Origin: Pseudarthrobacter sp. PS3-L1
GTDB taxonomy: Bacteria > Actinomycetota > Actinomycetes > Actinomycetales > Micrococcaceae
Reading direction: 5' to 3'
DNA: 64,000 nt
NCBI RefSeq assembly: GCF_030063285.1
Contig: NZ_JASISU010000004.1
Location: forward strand, 310,001-374,000
Both the position numbers and the translations under genes were made by a program. Below the pieces are notes generated by a model, which saw only the letters and a program-made list of their open reading frames with translations, did no database searches and had not been told where the DNA came from. How positions within the stretch are numbered: the first letter of the stretch is position 1; each line of letters opens with the position of its first letter. Below are positions 8,884 to 16,935 of this stretch, in pieces.

Positions 8884-9771
8884 TTAGTAACGGTCCAGTG
8901 CGGGCAGGTCGGGGACGGTCTTGATGACGGTGCCTGCGGTGTTCTCCCAAGCCGTCTTGTAGGATCCGTCTTCCTGGAAGGATTCCAGCTGGTCGTTGAT
9001 CCAGTTGCGGAACTCGGTGTCATCCTTCTTGAGGCCGATGCCGTAGGGCTCCTTGGTGAAGGTCTCGTCCGAGGCGAGCTTGAAGGCCTCAGGCTCCTTG
9101 TCTACCAAGCCAGCCAGGATGACGTTATCTGTGGTGATGGCTTCCACCTGCTTGTTGCGCAGTGGTTCCAAGCACGCTGAATAGGTCGCTGCCGGGACCA
9201 GTTCTGCGCCGTACTTGTCCACAATGGTGGCGGCCGGGGTCGAGCCCGTCACGGAGCAGACCTTCTTGCCCTTGACGTCTTCAGGGGTCTTGATGGAGTC
9301 ATTGTCACTGTTGACCATCAGCGCCTGGCCAGCTTCGTAGTATGGTCCAGCGAAGCTGACTTCGGCCTTGCGCTTGTCGTTAATTGTGTAGGTAGCGATG
9401 ACGAGGTCAACCTGACCCTGCTTGATAAATTCTTCGCGGTTCGCAGAAACGGTTTCTGACCATTCGATCTTGTCTGCAGCAATGCCCAGTTTGGCTGCGA
9501 TGAGCTTCCCCATTTCCACGTCGAAGCCAACCGGCTTGCCGTCAAGGCCAACTTGACCGAACAACGGCTGGTCGAACTTCGTGCCAATTTTGACGGTGCC
9601 AGCCGACGAAAGTTTTTCCATGGTGGTACCAGCGGCAAACGTGGGTGCATCTGCGACAGTCGGGTCCTCGGTGGAGCCCATGGTCCCGCCGCCGCAGGCG
9701 GAGAGGGAGAGTGCCAGTGCAGCGGACGCTGCAACGAAGATCGACTTGCGCCGGGTCATAAATGCCTTCAT
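8884..9771 (-). CDS. gluB: Glutamate-type ABC transporter substrate-binding lipoprotein
   Basis: Extracellular solute receptor of the gluABCD system, 295 residues. The N-terminus has a Tat/Sec-like basic start followed by a hydrophobic stretch and a lipobox LSLSACGGG, so the mature protein begins at Cys26 and is lipid-anchored. The SBP_bac_3 fold follows, with GTKFDQPLFG and GFDVEMGKLIAAKLG near residues 63-95. The ATG at 9771 has AAAGGA six bases upstream. A second in-frame ATG (MTRRKS) is four codons later. Substrate specificity for glutamate is inferred from the order gluA-B-C-D. Confidence 0.92.
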   Translation of the reverse strand: MKAFMTRRKSIFVAASAALALSLSACGGGTMGSTEDPTVADAPTFAAGTTMEKLSSAGTVKIGTKFDQPLFGQVGLDGKPVGFDVEMGKLIAAKLGIAADKIEWSETVSANREEFIKQGQVDLVIATYTINDKRKAEVSFAGPYYEAGQALMVNSDNDSIKTPEDVKGKKVCSVTGSTPAATIVDKYGAELVPAATYSACLEPLRNKQVEAITTDNVILAGLVDKEPEAFKLASDETFTKEPYGIGLKKDDTEFRNWINDQLESFQEDGSYKTAWENTAGTVIKTVPDLPALDRY

Positions 9772-9871
9772 GACATTCCTTTCATAGTGACCGTGCTGGA
9801 CGGCCGGGATGCGAGTGGAGTGAGTGGAGGGGTGCGTAGAACTGCAGGGGGTATTCGTGGGGAGCCGAGCG

Positions 9872-10627
9872 TTAGTGGGTCAGGAGCTTGGAGAGGAAGT
9901 CCTTGGCGCGGTCGCTCTTCGGATTCGTGAAGAATTCTTCGGGTGTTGCATCTTCGACGATCTGCCCGTCAGCCATGAAGACCACCCGATCTGCTGCCTT
10001 GCGGGCGAAGCCCATCTCGTGGGTGACGACAATCATTGTCATGCCTTCCTTGGCCAGTTGCACCATGACGTCCAGGACCTCGTTGATCATTTCCGGATCC
10101 AGCGCCGAGGTTGGCTCGTCGAAAAGCATGACCTTGGGTTTCATTGCCAGTGCGCGCGCGATAGCGACGCGCTGCTGCTGCCCACCGGAGAGCTGCGCGG
10201 GCAGCTTGGGTGCCTGGTGGCCGACGCCCACGCGCTCCAGCAGCGCCATGGCATCCTTGTCAGCTTGGGCCTTCGGGACACCCTTGACTTTGATGGGACC
10301 AAGAGTGACGTTCTCGAGGATCGTCTTATGGGCAAACAGGTTGAATGACTGGAAGACCATACCGACGTCCGCCCGGAGCTGCGCGAGCTCCTTGCCCTCT
10401 TCGGGCAGGACTTTGCCGTCAATACTGATCACGCCGTCTTCAATGGTCTCAAGACGATTGATGGCGCGGCAGAGCGTTGACTTGCCCGATCCTGACGGGC
10501 CGATGACCACAACTACCTCGCCCTTGCGGACATGGAGGTTGATGTCCTTGAGAACGTGCAGCTGGCCGTAGTGCTTATTGACGGCGTTCAGGGAGACGAG
10601 GGCATCGCCGGGCGCTTGAGTTGTCAT
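9872..10627 (-). CDS. gluA: Amino-acid ABC transporter ATP-binding protein GluA-type
   Basis: Energises the GluCD channel. It is a 251-residue ABC ATPase with Walker [10 protein letters not shown], signature [16 protein letters not shown], Walker [15 protein letters not shown] and the H-loop VVTHEMG. The reading frame is open further upstream to 10666, but the ATG at 10627 gives the normal family N-terminus and lies six bases after a TACATT hexamer, with no Shine-Dalgarno sequence. It is the first gene of the operon and diverges from the LOG gene. Confidence 0.95.
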   Translation of the reverse strand: MTTQAPGDALVSLNAVNKHYGQLHVLKDINLHVRKGEVVVVIGPSGSGKSTLCRAINRLETIEDGVISIDGKVLPEEGKELAQLRADVGMVFQSFNLFAHKTILENVTLGPIKVKGVPKAQADKDAMALLERVGVGHQAPKLPAQLSGGQQQRVAIARALAMKPKVMLFDEPTSALDPEMINEVLDVMVQLAKEGMTMIVVTHEMGFARKAADRVVFMADGQIVEDATPEEFFTNPKSDRAKDFLSKLLTH

Positions 10628-10633
10628 ATGTCG

Positions 10634-10639
10634 AATGTA
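10634..10639 (-). promoter_or_regulatory. -10 hexamer of gluA, predicted leaderless
   Basis: On the minus strand this reads TACATT, followed by six bases and the ATG at 10627. It fixes the gluA start and makes gluABCD begin with a leaderless transcript. Confidence 0.5.
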
Positions 10640-10647
10640 GCGAACTA

Positions 10648-10665
10648 TGGCGCAATATGACGCCA
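10648..10665. promoter_or_regulatory. Inverted repeat in the gluA/LOG divergent promoter
   Basis: TGGCG and CGCCA flank eight bases (CAATATGA). The site covers the -35 region expected for gluA and could be an operator for an amino-acid or nitrogen regulator. Short arms mean chance cannot be excluded. Confidence 0.3.
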
Positions 10666-10718
10666 ATCACTCCTCCATGGCGTGGATCGTAATTCAAGAG
10701 ATACCTGTTTGGTGCAGT

Positions 10719-10724
10719 TAGCCT
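10719..10724 (+). promoter_or_regulatory. -10 hexamer of the LOG gene, predicted leaderless
   Basis: TAGCCT ends six bases before the ATG at 10731, and no Shine-Dalgarno sequence is present. Confidence 0.5.
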
Positions 10725-10730
10725 AGTTTC

Positions 10731-11534
10731 ATGAGCATTGACCCAGACCAGACGCACCCGTCCCAGCCCAGGCGAAAAGGCCCCCTTGAATACCGTCGCA
10801 AGCTGGCCCGCGTGGAAATGTCGGACCAGCATCTGCTGGATACCAAGGGTCCCGGTCAGTTCATCCACACCGACCCGTGGCGGGTACTGCGGATCCAGAG
10901 CGAATTCGTCGAGGGTTTTGGTGCACTGGCAGACCTTGGTCCGGCCGTCAGCGTCTTTGGATCTGCCCGGACGCGGCCTGGACAGCGCTTCTACGACATG
11001 GGAATCGAAGTCGGCCGGCACCTGGCTCTGGCAGGGGTGGCTGTGATCACCGGTGGCGGGCCAGGTTCCATGGAGGCGGCCAATAAGGGCGCCGTAGAGG
11101 GTGGGGGTGTTTCCGTCGGACTCGGCATCGAGCTGCCCTTCGAACAGGGAATGAACCAGTGGGTCGATCTCGGGGTGAATTTCAGGTATTTCTTCGCACG
11201 GAAAACCATGTTCGTGAAATACGCCCAAGGCTTTATTGTCCTGCCTGGCGGGCTCGGGACGCTGGATGAACTCTTCGAGGCAATGGTCCTGGTCCAGACG
11301 CAGAAGGTCACATCCTTTCCCATAGTGTTGCTCGGCTCCGAGTTCTGGGGCCCCCTGATTGACTGGATTAAAGGCACGCTCGTTGTGGAGGGAATGGTGT
11401 CGGAGAAGGACCTTGACCTTGTGCAGGTGGTGGATGATCCTGCTGAAGCGGTGCGGCTGGTCCTTCAGGGCTCGGTCCGTCCGGCTCCTGGCAGCGCTGA
11501 ACTTGGCCCTGAGCAAGAACTGAGGCCTGAGTAG
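10731..11534 (+). CDS. LOG-family (TIGR00730) nucleotide phosphoribohydrolase
   Basis: Rossmann-fold protein of the lysine decarboxylase-like/LONELY GUY family, 267 residues. The signature PGGLGTLDELFE is present near residue 174, along with GGGPGSMEAANKGA near 107. Characterised members cleave ribose-5-phosphate from AMP or cytokinin nucleotides; the lysine decarboxylase annotation sometimes used is historical. The basic N-terminal 60 residues (RKGPLEYRRKLARVEMSD) are typical of the actinobacterial Rv1205 subgroup. It heads a short cluster with a DivIVA-domain protein and a PIG-V-like protein. Confidence 0.9.
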   Translation: MSIDPDQTHPSQPRRKGPLEYRRKLARVEMSDQHLLDTKGPGQFIHTDPWRVLRIQSEFVEGFGALADLGPAVSVFGSARTRPGQRFYDMGIEVGRHLALAGVAVITGGGPGSMEAANKGAVEGGGVSVGLGIELPFEQGMNQWVDLGVNFRYFFARKTMFVKYAQGFIVLPGGLGTLDELFEAMVLVQTQKVTSFPIVLLGSEFWGPLIDWIKGTLVVEGMVSEKDLDLVQVVDDPAEAVRLVLQGSVRPAPGSAELGPEQELRPE

Positions 11535-11621
11535 GCGTCACTGCAGCGCCTGGCGGGTTCAGACCGCGCGTGAACTCACCGTGTGCCAGATAGCAGGATC
11601 CAATTCTGGCACCATTGGTGC

Positions 11622-11963
11622 GTGAGCTATTTTCTCGTGGTCCTAGCAATAGGTGTTCTCGGAGCAGCGGCCTGGGCTGGTGTGGGCATCTCCCGTGGCG
11701 CTAAAAAAGGTGGGGCCGGAGTGGTGCTAGACGGGCTGGACCAGCCCGTGGCCAGCCTGCCTCCGGTTCTGCTCCCCGCCACTGTGGTCCCATCCGATCT
11801 TGATTCCATCCGTTTTGGCGTGGGCCTGCGGGGGTACAGAATGGACCAGGTTGACCAGGTTCTTGATGAATTGCGCGAACACTTGGCGCTGCGCGACGCT
11901 GAGGTCACACGGCTGACAGGACTGCTTGCAGACGGGCAAGCAGTGGCTCAGGGCAAGGCATGA
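11622..11963 (+). CDS. Small DivIVA-domain membrane protein
   Basis: A 113-residue protein with an N-terminal hydrophobic anchor (about residues 3-20, YFLVVLAIGVLGAAAWAG) and a C-terminal DivIVA-like motif RFGVGLRGYRMDQVDQVLDEL followed by a short helical segment. DivIVA-domain proteins sense membrane curvature or act in polar growth. In mycobacteria a similar protein (Rv1209) lies near a LOG gene. The GTG at 11622 is preferred over the upstream start at 11583 because it begins the membrane helix cleanly. Its stop overlaps the next gene by four bases (ATGA). Confidence 0.8.
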   Translation: MSYFLVVLAIGVLGAAAWAGVGISRGAKKGGAGVVLDGLDQPVASLPPVLLPATVVPSDLDSIRFGVGLRGYRMDQVDQVLDELREHLALRDAEVTRLTGLLADGQAVAQGKA

Positions 11964-13270
11964 CTCCAGCTACAGGTGGAGGTTCCCGGGCCGCCACGCA
12001 CAGGGCCCAGCCTGCGTCCCACCCTTCGGCTGACTCCATCGCGGACAGCACACTCACGCCGAACAGCGCAGGAATCGGCCTCAGACTGTCCGCCGCCGTG
12101 GCCCGGCTGCCGTGGTGGGCCCAGGTTCTTTTCATCTATGGCGCTGCCAGAGTTTTCAGTGCGCTTATCTTCATGGGGGCCGCGTTGAAACAGGGTGTGA
12201 GCCCCTGGTTCCCGGCAGCACCGGACTACTGGAACTTCATCTATATCTGGGACGCTCGCTGGTATGGAGAAATCCTCACGAACGGGTACCCCTCTGCGTT
12301 GCCGGTGAGCGATGCTGGAGTGGTCCAGGAGAACGCCTGGGCCTTTTATCCTGTTTTTCCACTCCTGGGCAGGGGACTCGTACTCCTGACGGGAATGCCG
12401 ACAGCTGCTGCCCTCACGGTGGTGGCAATGCTTGCGGGTATTGCAGCGTCCCTGGTGGTGTACCTGCTCTTCCGGCACCTTGCCAGCCACCGGGATGCCC
12501 TCTGGGGGACTACGTTTGTCGCGATGTTCCCCGTTTCGGCGATCCTCCAGGTCCCCTATGCAGAATCGCTGAACCTGCTCCTGCTCTCTGGTGCACTCCT
12601 TCTGGTGCTCAGGCACAACTTCACCTGGGCGATTCCGGTGGTCCTGGTGATGTGCCTTTCGCGGCCAGTAGGGGTGCCGTTCGCGGCTGCTCTGGGATTC
12701 CTCTTCCTGATCCGCCTCTACCAGGCGTGGAGGATTCCGCACCGATCACCGCTGAACACCCGCCAACTGGTGGAGCTGGGCGCACTGGTTGTGGCTGGCT
12801 GTGTGGGTGCGGTTCTGTGGCCCGCCATGGCCTGGCTCGCTACCGGCGACATTACGGCCTACACGAAAACCGAAACTGTGTGGCGTGGAGAAGAGTTGGT
12901 GCCATTCAAACCGTGGTTTGATACCGGGATTGATCTCTTTGGGCCGGTCCTAGGGCTCGTTGCGCCGTTCGTTTTTGCAGGGCTTTTCACGTGGTTGATG
13001 TTCGTGCCTCCCGTGGTGCGCCTGGGAAGTGAGATTCGACTGTGGTGCGCCTGCTACATGGGCTACCTCCTGATCTTCCTGCACCCGCAAACAAGTACTT
13101 TTCGGCTGTTGCTGCCGCTGTTTCCCCTTGCCCTCGGGGCCGTGTGGCTTTCACGTTCCCGTGCATACCGAGGGACTGTGCTTTTGATGTTTGGGTTGCT
13201 GCAGTTGGTCTGGATCGTCTGGCTATGGGCCTGGGCGCAATTGCCCGGCGGAGGGGACTACCCGCCCTGA
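11960..13270 (+). CDS. PIG-V-like polytopic mannosyltransferase-type protein
   Basis: A 436-residue integral membrane protein with roughly nine to ten hydrophobic segments after a 40-residue polar N-terminus. WDARWYGEILTNGYPSA near residue 96 and FYPVFPLLGRG near residue 130 are the hallmark loops of the PIG-V/GT-C superfamily, whose members move mannose from lipid carriers. An extracytoplasmic glycan or glycolipid modification is therefore likely, but the acceptor cannot be inferred. It is translationally coupled to the DivIVA-domain gene through ATGA, which suggests an envelope role. Confidence 0.75.
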   Translation: MTPATGGGSRAATHRAQPASHPSADSIADSTLTPNSAGIGLRLSAAVARLPWWAQVLFIYGAARVFSALIFMGAALKQGVSPWFPAAPDYWNFIYIWDARWYGEILTNGYPSALPVSDAGVVQENAWAFYPVFPLLGRGLVLLTGMPTAAALTVVAMLAGIAASLVVYLLFRHLASHRDALWGTTFVAMFPVSAILQVPYAESLNLLLLSGALLLVLRHNFTWAIPVVLVMCLSRPVGVPFAAALGFLFLIRLYQAWRIPHRSPLNTRQLVELGALVVAGCVGAVLWPAMAWLATGDITAYTKTETVWRGEELVPFKPWFDTGIDLFGPVLGLVAPFVFAGLFTWLMFVPPVVRLGSEIRLWCACYMGYLLIFLHPQTSTFRLLLPLFPLALGAVWLSRSRAYRGTVLLMFGLLQLVWIVWLWAWAQLPGGGDYPP

Positions 13271-13562
13271 CAGCACGTTTGAGGGCTACTTCCGCAGGTC
13301 AGGGGCACAAACGGGCTCAAGGCGATGCCTGTCATGGCAGGCCGGCCACTAAATGACCCAGGAACCGGATGCCGCCCCAGGAAAAGTCCATCAATTAGCT
13401 CCGGCTGGGGAATTACAGGATAATAGAGCCCAAGCAAGGACAAATGCAGTTGACGTTCAGTGATGGCTCCGGCGCCAGCCAGGGCATCCGGGCTTGAATG
13501 ACCGTGCGGACACGGCCCAACCGGGCTGGCATGTCCTTTGGACTAATGGAGGGGAAGACCTC
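13271..13562. other. Intergenic region upstream of the DUF3117 gene
   Basis: About 290 bases with no credible coding sequence. GATAAT at 13419-13424 with TTAGCT 18 bases upstream (13395-13400) is a weak candidate promoter for the DUF3117 gene; it would leave a leader of about 130 bases. I see no tRNA or clear terminator for the PIG-V-like gene. Confidence 0.3.
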
Positions 13563-13730
13563 ATGGCGGCAATGAAACCACGCACCGGCGATGGCCCTAT
13601 GGAAGTAACCAAAGAGGGCCGCAGCCTCATCATGCGCGTCCCGCTCGAAGGCGGCGGACGCCTGGTGGTGGAGCTCAATGCCGCAGAGGCGGCGAATCTT
13701 AGGGAGTGCCTCGTAGGCGTGACCGAATAA
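13563..13730 (+). CDS. DUF3117 small conserved protein
   Basis: A 55-residue protein that is nearly invariant across actinobacteria (Rv1211 in M. tuberculosis, from memory). The sequence MAAMKPRTGDGPMEVTKE begins it, and a beta-rich core LVVELNAAEAANLRECL ends it. The function is unknown; the domain name only records conservation. The ATG at 13563 is chosen because GGAGGGG lies about 8 bases upstream, while the frame upstream to 13494 is unrelated to the family. It is convergent with the O-methyltransferase gene. Confidence 0.9.
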   Translation: MAAMKPRTGDGPMEVTKEGRSLIMRVPLEGGGRLVVELNAAEAANLRECLVGVTE

Positions 13731-13804
13731 CTCTCCGGATAATGCGCCATTGCTTGGGGATGGCGTTTACGCCGAGGCGCGAGTACGGGGCGGGAATCTG
13801 ATGG

Positions 13805-13837
13805 GAAAGGGTCCGTGGCACAGCCACGGACCCTTTC
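13805..13837. terminator. Bidirectional terminator between DUF3117 and O-methyltransferase genes
   Basis: GAAAGGGTCCGTGGC (13805-13819) pairs perfectly with 13823-13837 across a 3-base loop. A T-run closes the right arm and an A-run opens the left one, as needed for use on both strands. Confidence 0.8.
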
Positions 13838-13893
13838 TCATGGACTCAATACCCGGCCCGACGTCTGTTCTGGGCAGCGGCGGGCGTGGATTG

Positions 13894-14526
13894 CTACTTT
13901 TTAACGGCGACGAGCAATCCGTCACCAGTGGGCAGCATGGCTGAGGCGAGGCGGTCGTCGTCACGGATGCTCCGGCCAACCTGCCGGAGGATGACGGTTG
14001 TGGAGTCCCGGGCGGCCGGATTTGCCACACGGTCCTTGTCCAGGGCGTCGTTGATGATCAGCAGGCCGCCCTTTTTCAGCAGTCGGATGGCCTGGTCCAC
14101 GTAGCGGGGAAGGCTTGGCTTATCCGCGTCAATGAAGACGAGGTCATAAGCGGAATCTGTAAGCCGTGGAAGGACGTCGCCAGCGCGGCCGGAGATGGTC
14201 CGGGTCCTGTTTGCTGGACTCCCCGCCTCCTGGAACGCCTCACGTGCCGCACGCAGGTGCTCGACGTCGACGTCGATGGTGGTCAGGACTGACTGCGGCG
14301 AGAGTCCACGGAGCAGGCAGACGCCAGAAACTCCGGCGCCTGTGCCGATCTCCACGGCCGTCTGCGCTTTTGACGCGGCGGCGAGGACTGTCAGCATGGC
14401 ACCTACACCCCTGCCGACCGGAGTGACCCCCAATTCGAAGGACCGTTCGCGCGCATGCAGCAGGACCTCATCCTCAGCAGGCAGATCCTCTGCGTATGAC
14501 CAGCTGGTGGACTTATCGGCGCTCAT
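13894..14526 (-). CDS. SAM-dependent O-methyltransferase (family 3)
   Basis: A 210-residue class I methyltransferase of the catechol-type family 3. Motif I is VEIGTGAGVSGVCLL, the SAM-ribose region is TTIDVDVEHLRAA and the metal-binding region is LVFIDADKPSLPRYV. Substrate is not predictable. It matches the position of Rv1220c next to sigE in M. tuberculosis (from memory). The frame is open to 14661, but MSADKSTSWSYAEDLPAED at 14526 is the family-like start. It diverges from sigE, with about 206 bases between. Confidence 0.88.
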   Translation of the reverse strand: MSADKSTSWSYAEDLPAEDEVLLHARERSFELGVTPVGRGVGAMLTVLAAASKAQTAVEIGTGAGVSGVCLLRGLSPQSVLTTIDVDVEHLRAAREAFQEAGSPANRTRTISGRAGDVLPRLTDSAYDLVFIDADKPSLPRYVDQAIRLLKKGGLLIINDALDKDRVANPAARDSTTVILRQVGRSIRDDDRLASAMLPTGDGLLVAVKK

Positions 14527-14732
14527 GGAATTCGCTTTCAGGGCAGGAGGGATGCAACCCCTCCAGCCTACTGCGTAACGGCTCGTCAGGGACCCAACCA
14601 GACTGCAGCCGATCAGGAAACTCCCAGCCAACTTTGACAAAATAAAACTCCGGTCATCCAACAGGCGATCGGCGCCGAATCAAGAGCATTAGAGTATCCG
14701 GGCGTGAGCACATCCAGAAGGAGAGTGGACTC

Positions 14733-15347
14733 TTGTCATCAACAGTTTTGGCACCTGTCCCTGCAGTCGAAAGCGCAGTCACAGAGTGGGTCCGACCCAC
14801 ATGGGATGAAGTAGTGACCAACCACTCTGCAAAGGTCTACCGGCTTGCCTATCGGCTGACCGGCAACAAATTTGATGCCGAGGACCTCACTCAGGAAGTT
14901 TTTGTCCGTGTCTTCCGGTCCTTGGAAAATTTCAAGCCTGGCACTTTGGACGGCTGGCTGCACAGGATCACCACCAACCTCTTCTTGGACCAAGCCCGGC
15001 GTAAGAGCCGCATTAGGTTCGATGCGCTCTCCGACGACGCCGAGTCCCGGCTGCCAGGCCGTGAGCCTGGGCCGGAACAGAGCTTTGAGTTCAACAACCT
15101 GGACCTTGACGTGCAGGCAGCCCTAGAGGAGCTCCCGCCCGACTTCCGGGCTGCTGTGGTGCTCTGCGACCTCGAGGGGCTCTCCTACGATGAGGTCGCA
15201 AGCGCTCTCGGTGTCAAACTTGGCACTGTGCGTTCGCGAATCCACCGAGGCCGGACCATGCTCCGCGAGAAGCTTGCCCACCGTGATCCCTGCCCCGCTA
15301 CACGGAAGCCGCGCCTGTCGATGCCTCGCATCGCGGGCATCCGCTGA
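14733..15347 (+). CDS. sigE: ECF sigma factor SigE-type
   Basis: Extracytoplasmic-function sigma factor of 204 residues that directs envelope-stress transcription. Region 2 contains [19 protein letters not shown] (about residues 33-51) with the -10 recognition helix after it. Region 4 contains [18 protein letters not shown] (about 148-165) and [13 protein letters not shown]. The start is TTG 14733: AAGGAG at 14718-14723 is nine bases upstream, and the GTG at 14704 is out of frame. It is directly followed, with a four-base overlap, by a zinc-binding anti-sigma gene that should hold it inactive. Confidence 0.92.
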   Translation: MSSTVLAPVPAVESAVTEWVRPTWDEVVTNHSAKVYRLAYRLTGNKFDAEDLTQEVFVRVFRSLENFKPGTLDGWLHRITTNLFLDQARRKSRIRFDALSDDAESRLPGREPGPEQSFEFNNLDLDVQAALEELPPDFRAAVVLCDLEGLSYDEVASALGVKLGTVRSRIHRGRTMLREKLAHRDPCPATRKPRLSMPRIAGIR

Positions 15348-16372
15348 CTGGCCCGCTGCGTCCTGGGAGGGGCTTCCTCCGCACCCACGGGCGCAGTCCT
15401 GAGCATCTGGAATCCTGCCGTGACTGCAGTGAAGCTGCGGTTCGCCAGCAGCAATACCTCCGTCGACTGCGTGACGCGGAGATCCCAGAGCCGAGCGCCG
15501 ACCTTCAGCATCGGCTCTTGAACCGAACCGCGCACTTGGCGGCCGCCCCAGTGCCAGCGGCAGAAGCACCTGTGAGCGCCGCCGTTGGCATGGCTTTTGC
15601 GGCTGGCGGGGCAGCAACTGCGGGAGCCTTGGTCTTGGCAGTCTTTACGCTTGGCTCCCCGGCTGCGCCGGCAACCGCTTCCGCGGGGGCCCCGGGCGCT
15701 GCGCTTGTTCTTGAGCAGGAGTCGCACACGGAGTCGACGCAACTGCCAACTGGCGGTCAGGGCTCTGCCTTTGGTCCAGAGACGCCCGTTGATGGTAGTG
15801 GTCCCGAGGGTGATTCGCCCGGGGGCGTGGAGGCCGTTGTGCTCACCGCAGCCGATCTCCAGGAACTGCAGCTCGACGGTTGGGCATGTCCAGGCCTGCG
15901 GGGACTCGGATATACGGTGACGGAAGCTTCTGCCCACATGCAGGCCGGAGCTCCAGCGGTAAAACTGCGGCTGGCCGCTGGGGCTCATGAGGTCACCGTA
16001 GTGGAACAGCATGCCGCGGGCGGAAACATCGGTGGCCCTGAAGCGCCTTTCCCTGGGGATGGGTTTATCGAGGTGCCGCTCGACGCAACAACTGATGAAC
16101 CAACAACTGATGAACGGGGCGGGAGCCTGTGGGTGCGGGAAGGCACGCCCTGGGAAGCTGTCTACCGCACCGACGACGCGACCTATACCTACAGTTCCAC
16201 TGCACAGCCTGCTGAGGCAGAGGATGAAATCAGGCATCTCATGACCGAAGACAGGGCAGCGGGCAGAGGTATAGCGGTTGGGTCTGGCCCCAGCTCAGCC
16301 GAGGTTCCGGAAACTTTTTCAACGCGTGTGCAGCGGGGGTTCCTCCGGATGACATCACTGTTTACACAGTGA
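15344..16372 (+). CDS. Transmembrane zinc-type anti-sigma factor, non-canonical start
   Basis: Partner of SigE. The frame encodes [12 protein letters not shown] (His-x3-Cys-x2-Cys) near residue 21, the hallmark of zinc-binding anti-sigma domains, then one membrane helix (about residues 85-105) and a long extracytoplasmic region. A conventional start exists only at 15518, which would lose the zinc motif. Between the upstream in-frame stop at 15284 and the motif there is no ATG, GTG or TTG. CTG at 15344 overlaps the sigE stop as CTGA, so I take it as the start (342 residues). A base change or frameshift is the alternative. Confidence 0.7.
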   Translation: MTGPLRPGRGFLRTHGRSPEHLESCRDCSEAAVRQQQYLRRLRDAEIPEPSADLQHRLLNRTAHLAAAPVPAAEAPVSAAVGMAFAAGGAATAGALVLAVFTLGSPAAPATASAGAPGAALVLEQESHTESTQLPTGGQGSAFGPETPVDGSGPEGDSPGGVEAVVLTAADLQELQLDGWACPGLRGLGYTVTEASAHMQAGAPAVKLRLAAGAHEVTVVEQHAAGGNIGGPEAPFPGDGFIEVPLDATTDEPTTDERGGSLWVREGTPWEAVYRTDDATYTYSSTAQPAEAEDEIRHLMTEDRAAGRGIAVGSGPSSAEVPETFSTRVQRGFLRMTSLFTQ

Positions 16373-16451
16373 GGGTTCCCTGATGAACCACGGGCCGCCG
16401 AGCCGCTACTCAGCACTGCTGCGCGAATCGTCACCTGCGTCGGGTAAAGGG

Positions 16452-16457
16452 TAATCT
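16452..16457 (+). promoter_or_regulatory. -10 hexamer of tatB, predicted leaderless
   Basis: TAATCT is followed by seven bases and the GTG at 16465, with no Shine-Dalgarno sequence. This suggests that tatB has its own promoter and is not only expressed from sigE. Confidence 0.45.
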
Positions 16458-16464
16458 TCCTTAC

Positions 16465-16881
16465 GTGGGAATCAACGGCCCGGAGTTTTTTGTTCTGCTG
16501 CTCATCGCAATTCTGGTGATCGGCCCCACCCGCCTGCCCGAGTACACGCAGAAGCTGGCCAACCTGGTCAAGGAAGTCCGCCGGATGGCCAGCGGCGCGC
16601 GTGAACAGATCAAAGATGAAGTCGGGATCGACATTGACGACGTCGACTGGAAAAAATACGATCCGCGGCAGTATGATCCGCGGCGCATCATCAAGGAAGC
16701 GCTCATGGACGACGAGCCCTTCAAGGCCGTGAGCTCGGGAGCTCCCGCCGCTGTGGCTGCCGTAGCAGGAGCTGCTGCAGTGCCACCTACGGAGCCCGAA
16801 AACGCCCCGACATACAAGGAACGCCAGGTCATCAGGCTGGGTGCCGGCGAATCCGCGCCGTTTGATTCTGAGGCAACCTGA
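16465..16881 (+). CDS. tatB: Sec-independent protein translocase TatB
   Basis: Part of the Tat receptor that exports folded proteins across the membrane. At 138 residues it has one N-terminal membrane helix (GINGPEFFVLLLIAILVIG, with the conserved Glu7 and the hinge GPTRLPEY) and an amphipathic helix KLANLVKEVRRMASGAREQ. The C-terminal third is Ala/Pro-rich and probably disordered. In mycobacteria tatB lies near sigE, rseA and htrA; here htrA is absent between them. It converges on mrp. Confidence 0.93.
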   Translation: MGINGPEFFVLLLIAILVIGPTRLPEYTQKLANLVKEVRRMASGAREQIKDEVGIDIDDVDWKKYDPRQYDPRRIIKEALMDDEPFKAVSSGAPAAVAAVAGAAAVPPTEPENAPTYKERQVIRLGAGESAPFDSEAT

Positions 16882-16935
16882 GCATCTGAGGTACCCCAGA
16901 CACCACCCGGGAAGCGTCGATGTTCATGGTCTGCG

